Shown here piece after piece: positions 7,160 to 12,409 of a stretch of DNA of 12,409 bases (its first letter is position 1; every line of letters begins with the position of its first letter). Both the position numbers and the translations under genes were made by a program. This DNA is from Pinguiococcus pyrenoidosus (lineage: Eukaryota > Sar > Pinguiophyceae > Pinguiochrysidales > Pinguiochrysidaceae). The stretch covers positions 1 to 12,409 of the forward strand of contig JAAMXY010000481.1 in NCBI GenBank assembly GCA_019677205.1, given 5' to 3'. The notes under the pieces were generated by a model that had not been told where the DNA came from, did not search any database, and worked only from the letters and a program-made list of their open reading frames with translations.

Positions 7160-8236
7160 ATGGACTCCACCACTGCACATTCGGCTGCGGTCGAAACGGT
7201 TTGCGTCACCGGCGCCACCGGCTACATCGCGGCCTTCATCGTGAAGCTCGCACTGGAGCGGGGCTACAAGGTTCGAGGCACGGTCCGCTGCCTTGACGAC
7301 GAGCAGAAGCTTCGGCATCTGCGCGAGCTTCCTGGCGCTGCGGAGCGGTTAGAGCTTGTGCAGGCGGATCTTAACGACCCCAGCAACTTCACGTCCGTCC
7401 TTGAGGGCTGCAAGTATCTCTTGCACACGGCCACCCCCATCCTCTTCCGCTCCTTCGCCAACGAGGAGGAGATGTACGCGCAGCAGATCAACCCCGCCGT
7501 CGAGGCCACCAAGGCCCTCGTGCAAGCGGCCGCGCAGGCAAAGGTGGAAAAGATTGTGCTCACGTCGTCCATTGTCGCCATGTTCGCGCAAGCGACAACC
7601 CCGGCTTCGGTGGACGAAAGCACGTGGTCCGATGAGCAGTTTCTCAAGGGAGCCCTGCACGCCTCGCCCATGATGCCCTACTTCTACGCCAAGACCGTGC
7701 AAGAGAGGACCTTCTGGGACATCACGGCCAAGCACAACGTCAAGGCCGCCACGATCTGCCCCCACCTCGTGATCGGGCCCTCCATGACCGCCAAGCTGAA
7801 CGAGAGCAACGCGCTGATGCTCAAGGTCGTGGCCGGCAAGGGCTCGCCCTTCCAAGAGTCGCCACAGGGCACGATTCCAGACGGAACCATTGGCATGGTG
7901 GACGTCCGCGAGGTTGCCCAGGCCCATGTGCTCGCCATGGAGAAGGACATCGCCAATGGACGGCGGTATCTCCTCTATTCGCACAACGTCCACTGCCAAG
8001 ACATCGCGAAGGCCATGCGCAGCGCGCACTCCGCCATCGCTGCCAAGTACCCGGAGTTTCCCATCGAGACCAAGGACAAGCAGAGGCACAACGTAAAAGG
8101 CATGGGATTCGACAACTCGCCCGTGCGGGCCCTCGGCGTGGACGAGATTCCTTGGCAGGAGACGTTCACCGAATCGGGACGCATGACGGTGCCCTTTCTG
8201 GACGCGGTCGATTCGACTGATGCGCGGCAAACGTGA
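7160..8236 (+). CDS. Dihydroflavonol-reductase-like NAD(P)H-dependent extended SDR
   Basis: Intronless, 358 residues, typical of the DFR/cinnamoyl-CoA reductase/Gre2 group of extended short-chain dehydrogenases. The N-terminal Rossmann fold carries VTGATGYIA (residues 16-24; G18xxG21xxA24) and R43, placed where NADPH-preferring members bind the 2'-phosphate. ADLND follows at 69-73. The active site shows S136/S137 in LTSS and the Y174xxxK178 pair in YFYAK, so it should be catalytically competent. Later family features are CPHLVIGP (200-207) and DVREVAQAHVLAM (248-260). Such enzymes reduce ketones or aldehydes with NADPH in the cytosol. Plant DFR acts in flavonoid synthesis, but substrate cannot be inferred here and flavonoids are unlikely in a protist. 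ATG 7160 places the glycine motif 18 residues in, as usual. It is convergent with the TMEM104-like gene, 262 bp between stops. Confidence 0.9.
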   Translation: MDSTTAHSAAVETVCVTGATGYIAAFIVKLALERGYKVRGTVRCLDDEQKLRHLRELPGAAERLELVQADLNDPSNFTSVLEGCKYLLHTATPILFRSFANEEEMYAQQINPAVEATKALVQAAAQAKVEKIVLTSSIVAMFAQATTPASVDESTWSDEQFLKGALHASPMMPYFYAKTVQERTFWDITAKHNVKAATICPHLVIGPSMTAKLNESNALMLKVVAGKGSPFQESPQGTIPDGTIGMVDVREVAQAHVLAMEKDIANGRRYLLYSHNVHCQDIAKAMRSAHSAIAAKYPEFPIETKDKQRHNVKGMGFDNSPVRALGVDEIPWQETFTESGRMTVPFLDAVDSTDARQT

Positions 8237-8498
8237 CAGAGAGTCTGATTTCTCAGGTTACCAGGTTCGACGGATCATGACGTGCCGTAGCATTCATGTG
8301 CAAGGAAGTGGGGACTGAGCTGGGAGTCGAAGCAGAGAGAGAGAGAGAGAGATCGACGCTCTGCAAGAATCACGACAGAGCTCGTCAAAGGAGTGATGCA
8401 TATCCGCATAGGAAACCTTCGAGCTGGACTTGGGATCGAAACGAGGAGAGCGGTACTCTCCATAAGGCAAACGTAATAGATGACTTCGATCTCCGTGG
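8237..8498. other. Convergent 3' intergenic spacer with AG microsatellite
   Basis: 262 bp between the stop codons of the reductase (plus) and the TMEM104-like gene (minus). It contains a 19-nt AG run at 8334-8352 and nothing else recognisable. Confidence 0.7.
8334..8352. repeat. (AG)n microsatellite
   Basis: An uninterrupted AG dinucleotide run of 19 nt in the 3' flank shared by two convergent genes. Confidence 0.9.
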
Positions 8499-10267
8499 TC
8501 AATCCCCCTGAACTGCTACCCTGCAAGCTTGGCTTATCTGCGTGCCGATTACGACGAGGGCAAATCCAGAGAAGCACAGCATCGCGTCTGCGAACACGGT
8601 GCCCGTGCACGGCAGCGTCCAGGAAGCCATGGCGATCGTCATCCCCTTCTCGGGTCTAAACTCGGACGCCTTGTGCACCTGGAAAGAGGCAGCAAAAAGC
8701 GTAGGCGGCGTTTGGAACGCGCAGGTTGAGCCATAGCAAGCACGAGCGCGTCATGCACGTAGTACCGTACCTTCGCCGTGTTCCTCTCGTATTCTAAAAT
8801 GCTAGCACGCTGAAGCAAAGACGGCGTCACAAAGGCGACAACCACGCCGAAGATGCCCGCGAACTGCAGCGTCAGGCTCAGGTCCGTGAAGAGCAAAGCG
8901 GCGCCCAATGGCGGCACCGCCGCCATGAGCCTCCAGCCGGTCTTCCACACCCCTCGCTGCAGCCGCGCCCCAAAGAATCGCCGATAGCGCATCTTGGCTA
9001 TTCTGTAAGAAACCGAGGCCGCGAAGTTGTTGCCGAGGGTGTTGGCGATCAGGGGAAAGACGCTCAAGGTGTCCATGGCTGGGAACAGCACCACGACCTT
9101 GCTGAGCATGGCTAGCGGGCCGTAGGCGAGACTCGTTCGCGGCACTCCCCACGTGAAGCCGTCAAAGTTCAGGTTGATGCTCTGCTCCGTGTCGTGTCTG
9201 AAGTACAAAACGCACGGCACGCTTAAGAGGATGTAAATCGTCCACGTCGCCGCCAGCGCGGAGAAGAACGAGGTCCGCACGACGCTCGGGCGGTGTTCTT
9301 CCGCGGGCAGCGGCGCGAGCAACCCGGGCACCGAATGCTGGAACAGCTGCGAGAACAGCGCGGTCGAGAACATCAAGCCGAATCCCGCAAAGTTCACGAG
9401 CTCCGACTCGGCCGCATCACGCCGCCCGTCCCATGGGTCCGGGTCCGGGTTCGGGTCGATCCACATGGCAACCAAGGCACCGACGATCATGATCCCGAGG
9501 CTGACGAAGCGCAGAACAGCAGTGAGCACCTGCACGAAGACCTGATCCTCCAAGTCGCAGCACGACAGCGGCACCACAATTGCTCCGAAGAAGATGACCA
9601 CGAGGAGGCTGGAGACCTGCAAGGGAATCTGCGACAGCACGCTCTTTGCAAACACCTGCGTGTATGCAATGAGGCCGACGTACATCAAGCCCATAAGCGA
9701 CAGCTGGTACATGATCTTGCCAGCATCGCCCAGGAAGAGCTCGCACAGCTTCGTAACCTCGTAGTGGCCGTCGTCTCGGTAGTCCTCCGATGCAAAGCTC
9801 AAGGCTCGGCCCGTCTCCTCCAGAGAGCCATAGCCCTCCAAGGCGGCCACGAGCAGCTTCTCCTCGCTGGTGCGGTGCACAGGGCTCTTGCGCCCTATCC
9901 GGCTGCCTGCAAAGACCTTCCACTTCTTCTCCCCAAGCGCCGGCGTCTTGCTGTGGATCTCTGCGTTCTCCAGGCGCTTCGCGCGCTCGATGGCCTCGAC
10001 GACCCAGTGCACCGTCACTCCGCTCAGGATGGTCACGAGCGTGATGAGAAAAGGGCCTAGCAGCAGACCACTGCGCATGAAAGCGAAGGGCATGCCGAGG
10101 CAGCCCACGCCCAAGATGTAATTCACAGTGAACACCAGCATGGTCCAGCCGCGGTACTGTCCGCGGGTCGCGAGGCCACTGAGCGGACGGAGACGCACGT
10201 TGAAGGACTGGAAGTCCCAGTCGCCCACTTCCTCGCCATGGTCCTCGTAGATCGTGGACCAATCCAT
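8499..10267 (-). CDS. TMEM104: TMEM104-like transporter of the AAAP family
   Basis: Two exons on the minus strand, 10267-8771 (499 codons) and 8678-8499 (59 codons plus TGA), give 558 residues. Residues 50-76 carry the family signature GxGxLxxPxAFxxxG. There are about 10-11 hydrophobic segments, roughly 42-60, 68-90, 186-207, 219-236, 248-270, 293-311, 334-355, 380-413, 446-482 and 527-546. A long hydrophilic loop lies between segments 2 and 3 (about 92-180). TMEM104-type hallmarks include QHSVPGLLAPL (310-320), FPLIANTLGNN (404-414) and the EVTKLCELFLGDAGK stretch before segment 3. The family resembles amino-acid/auxin permeases and is thought to act in lysosomal or other endomembranes; substrate is uncertain. 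ATG 10267 is the first after ATTGGCCAAT at 10412-10421. Reading through the intron would replace the last membrane segment with a basic tail. D/P-rich loop DPNPDPDP at 271-278 comes from a GGGTCC-like repeat. A different AAAP subfamily is possible. Confidence 0.85.
8679..8770 (-). other. Intron of the TMEM104-like gene
   Basis: 92-nt GT-AG intron on the minus strand: donor GCGAAG|GTACGG and acceptor CTGCCTCTTTCCAG|GTGCAC with a clear pyrimidine tract. Phase 0. Splicing adds a 59-residue exon with a hydrophobic final segment, which fits the transporter fold. Confidence 0.85.
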
Positions 10268-10411
10268 GGCGCGCGACCGGGCCAAAAGCGCGGGAAACCG
10301 CGGCGGCGGAAGTTGCTCTTCGCCAATTCAGCCGTGGTATGCAACCTCGAGCTTTTCCGCCCCGCTATCTCCCCCAAACTTGGGAGGGGCTGCTGAAAGA
10401 TACTGCCCTCC

Positions 10412-10421
10412 ATTGGCCAAT
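10412..10421. promoter_or_regulatory. Palindromic ATTGGCCAAT in a divergent promoter
   Basis: A perfect 10-bp palindrome within CCATTGGCCAATCGC, 145 bp from the TMEM104-like ATG on one side and 162 bp from the PEX22-like ATG on the other. It holds CCAAT on both strands, so it could serve both genes. It is identical to 6514-6523. The function is inferred from position. Confidence 0.5.
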
Positions 10422-10446
10422 CGCATTTGTTGAGCTTTCTCCGCGA

Positions 10447-10581
10447 ATGAGCATCACGTGCAAACTCGAGCAGGTAGCGAAGCCGTACTGCGCGAAGATA
10501 ACGCCCCGTCCTCTCGTCTCTGTCCGCGGCGGCCGCGCGTCTCTGGACGCTCGCATTCGAAAGGGCGCGCGGGGCCCTTAA
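10447..10581 (+). other. Candidate upstream ORF of the PEX22-like gene
   Basis: ATG at 10447 opens a 44-codon frame that ends with TAA at 10579-10581, one base before the main ATG at 10583. It lies in the presumed leader, 26 bp downstream of the CCAAT palindrome. If transcribed, ribosomes would terminate at the main start, a layout suited to reinitiation control. The transcription start is unknown, so it may lie outside the mRNA. Confidence 0.35.
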
Positions 10582-10582
10582 G

Positions 10583-11406
10583 ATGGACCTCCTGGTGTGG
10601 CAGGTCGTGCTCTTCTGCGTGGCGGTGCTGGTCGTCTGGGGGTGTTCCAGACAGGATGGCGCGCCGGAGCCGCACGCGTTGCCTGCAGGTGCGCAAGGGA
10701 CAGCTGGACCGTCTCACAACTCGGGGCTAAATCCGGGGGGTTCGCGCGCAGAGCGCCGCACGCAGAGCGTGAAACGCAAAGTGAAGCCACCGCGCGCGCT
10801 CTCGGAAGCGGAGTCGCTGGTGCAGCGGCGCCTGGGCCTCGAAGATGAAGACGTGGTGACCTTGGTACTATCTGAAGGTGCGAATCGCAGCAGGAGACGC
10901 CCGTGGAAGAGCCCGGAGGCTGACAGCAGGCGCGCAGAGCTCTTGAGGGTACTAGAAACGAGAGAGATCGAGGCGGCCAGCCTTAGAATGCTGGTGAACA
11001 CCGCGCACTTTGTGCTCATTTTCATGGTACGCTCTTCCCACGCCAGTCGGTCGGGAAGGAGGAGGAGGCAGCTCCGCTCATCGAGCTTTCCTGCCGGTCC
11101 CCAAAGGTCCAGAACGAAGAGCATGAGAGGAGAATACGCGAGCGATTAGAGGCGTTGGGAGTCGTTGGGAAGGCGGCGCCGGTGCCATTGCATCGTCTCC
11201 TGTGCTGCACGACCATGAAGGGCAAGATTGCGTTTGTGCGGCAGCTCGTGCCTTCAATTCATTTTGACGTCGAGCCGCATGCAGCGCAGCAGCTGCGGCC
11301 GCACATACGACGCATCTTCGGACTGGGACCTGTGCTCAGTTTGGCGGACTATCCAGAGATTTTTGAGTACGTTCATGCAACACCGCATAGCGTCGTACGG
11401 CTTTGA
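10583..11406 (+). CDS. PEX22: PEX22-like peroxisomal membrane anchor for the Pex4 ubiquitin conjugase
   Basis: Exons 10583-11026 and 11107-11406 give 247 residues. Residues 3-19 form one hydrophobic segment at the N-terminus, then a basic, low-complexity linker (about 22-75). The C-terminal domain (about 125-235) follows the plant-type PEX22 pattern: a hydrophobic strand (AHFVLIFM), an acidic/charged helix (VQNEEHERRIRERLEALG), then HRLLCCTTMKGKIAFVRQL at 177-195 and PSIHFDVEP at 197-205. The FVRQLxPxxHxDxxP signature is the key evidence. Known Pex22 proteins sit in the peroxisomal membrane by an N-terminal segment and recruit the E2 enzyme Pex4, which monoubiquitinates the Pex5 receptor for recycling. 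The conserved strand and helix are joined only by splicing, which supports the intron. It is divergent from the TMEM104-like gene. Length is close to that of plant PEX22. The family is fast-evolving, so the identification is good but not certain. Confidence 0.75.
11027..11106 (+). other. Intron of the PEX22-like gene
   Basis: 80-nt GT-AG intron with donor TTCATG|GTACGC and acceptor CTTTCCTGCCGGTCCCCAAAG|GTC; phase 0. Third-position GC is high in the first frame up to 11026 and in the second frame after 11107. No good branch point is visible, and the second frame also looks coding back to about 11030, so a shorter intron ending at 11085 or a base-level frameshift is possible. Confidence 0.65.
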
Positions 11407-12098
11407 CGGCGTTGCTTGCCACCATGTGGAGGAAGCCTTCCCCTTCTTCCCCTCCCCCTTCCGCTCCGCTGATGCAAGAGGACCGATGCTTGGCTAATAC
11501 GAAGATCGTGCAATGTACAACGAGATTCATTGATCTCTTGAGAAGCAGCAGAGGGCTCCCCTGCCGTCCTACTGTAGGTCGCTCTCATCTGGATCCAAAC
11601 GAAACCCTTTCTAAGCGCTACAACCGGTCTTCTTCTCTCAAACACCTGATTCCCACTTGTCTGTCCTGCATAGGCAGCGATCGTCTCGCCGGGCTGTCCG
11701 GGTAATGTCATTCCTTGTTCAATTGCAAAACCCAACGTCACGATCGATGCGATACCCTACCGAACCACTTGAAGAGTGCTTGTACTGTGATCTAGACCCC
11801 GCTTCACTTCAGGCTGAAAACTCGCACGGGTGACCAACTAGCTGGGCGCCCACTCCAGATGCCCTCTGCAGGGAAAAGCAGGAGGAATGCTCTACTGGAC
11901 ATCCCCAGGTGTGCGTCATGCCTTGTGTTCTCTTTCTTTTGCGGTGCTCCGATGCCTGACTCGCCGAACTGCGCGAAGGTTACCCACGGGAGAAACCCGC
12001 CGATGAAGGACGAAGGAAGGGGCGTGAGAGCGTCGCTATTAGGCTCCGCATCCATTGCCCCCCTCCCCCCCGCCACACACACACACATTTCCCCTAGA
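11407..12098. other. Convergent intergenic region
   Basis: About 690 bp between the PEX22-like stop and the end of the right-edge minus-strand gene. It includes a C/T-rich tract (about 11430-11462), C-runs near 12057-12070 and a (CA)7 microsatellite. Short open frames on both strands lack motifs or good codon bias. No gene is supported. Confidence 0.6.
12074..12087. repeat. (CA)7 microsatellite
   Basis: Seven CA units directly after a C-rich tract, 12 bp past the stop codon of the right-edge minus-strand gene, in its presumed 3' UTR. Confidence 0.9.
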
Positions 12099-12409
12099 TC
12101 ATCCCTTCTTCTTGCGCTTTCGACTTCGTCGCGACGTACGTGGGGGCGCGTCCCCTGTGTCGCCTTGCGAAAAAGCAGACTCGGATTTTAATGGCGCGGG
12201 CAAGGAGCGCCCGATTTGGTAAGGCTCGTTTGTGGAGCTTCCACCGTGCTGGGCAAGTCGGTCGGCCAGCGATTCTGTTTCGCTCTTCAGGCCCCGGTCC
12301 GCATCGGACACCTGCCGTTTCGCTTGAAGTCCCGAAGCGCTCGCGTCGGACAGCGCTCCGCTCAAGTCAAATGGTCCGGGACTTGGGATGCTGGCGACAT
12401 CACCCCAGA
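12099..12409 (-). CDS. C-terminal fragment of an unknown gene (5' end beyond the window)
   Basis: The minus frame is open from the right edge to TGA at 12099-12101, giving 102 residues with no start codon needed inside the window. The visible part is hydrophilic and probably disordered, rich in S, A, D and G, with a short helical stretch around SETESLADRLAQHG. It ends in a very basic tail, SRRSRKRKKKG, that looks like a nuclear or nucleolar localisation signal or an RNA/DNA-binding tail. No family can be assigned from this fragment. It converges on the PEX22-like gene. Whether it is one exon of a spliced gene cannot be told. Confidence 0.6.
   Translation of the reverse strand, partial: WGDVASIPSPGPFDLSGALSDASASGLQAKRQVSDADRGLKSETESLADRLAQHGGSSTNEPYQIGRSLPAPLKSESAFSQGDTGDAPPRTSRRSRKRKKKG

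Noticed and set aside
7349-8230. Long minus-strand frame antisense to the reductase gene
   Set aside because: A shadow of a GC-rich coding strand; the plus strand carries all SDR motifs.
9293-10060. Long plus-strand frame antisense to the TMEM104-like gene
   Set aside because: A compositional shadow rich in Q, H, R and E with no motif; the minus strand encodes a clear membrane transporter.
11403-11705. 100-codon plus-strand frame overlapping the PEX22-like stop
   Set aside because: No splice site links it to the gene, its composition reflects a C/T tract, and no motif is present.

Overview
This window looks like nuclear DNA from a GC-rich unicellular eukaryote, probably an alga or other protist; I cannot name the lineage from the sequence alone. 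The evidence is short GT-AG introns whose phases join coding exons exactly, CTAAC/CTGAC-like branch points, CCAAT-type elements ahead of several start codons, no Shine-Dalgarno-style gene packing, strong G/C preference at third codon positions, and purely eukaryotic gene content (an R2TP/Hsp90 adaptor, a peroxin and a TMEM104-type carrier).

Layout, left to right. (1) 299-1237, plus: an intronless RPAP3-like TPR co-chaperone. (2) 1238-2784: about 1.5 kb of AT-richer, repeat-bearing sequence with no convincing gene, ending in a long leader that contains no ATG. (3) 2785-4731, plus: a five-exon gene for an unrecognised 496-residue protein with a basic, SP/TP-rich N-terminus. (4) 4732-5559: convergent intergenic sequence. 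(5) 5560-6162, minus: a 200-residue Pro/Ala/Arg-rich protein of unknown function. (6) 6163-7159: a divergent spacer with CCAAT elements and a GGACC-rich tandem array. (7) 7160-8236, plus: an intronless dihydroflavonol-reductase-like extended SDR. (8) 8499-10267, minus: a two-exon TMEM104-like AAAP carrier. (9) 10583-11406, plus: a two-exon PEX22-like peroxisomal membrane anchor, divergent from the carrier across one palindromic ATTGGCCAAT element. (10) 11407-12098: convergent intergenic sequence. (11) 12099-12409, minus: the C-terminal end of a gene that runs off the right edge.

The genes do not form a pathway; this reads as ordinary, fairly compact nuclear housekeeping sequence. I see no mobile element, CRISPR array, tRNA or rRNA. 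The main results are the spliced gene models, which simple open-frame reading would miss or truncate (the unknown gene, the last membrane segment of the carrier, and the conserved domain of the PEX22-like protein), the recurring CCAAT palindrome, and an upstream ORF that ends one base before the PEX22-like start codon. No previously undescribed system is demonstrated; the two unrecognised proteins are the best candidates for novelty.
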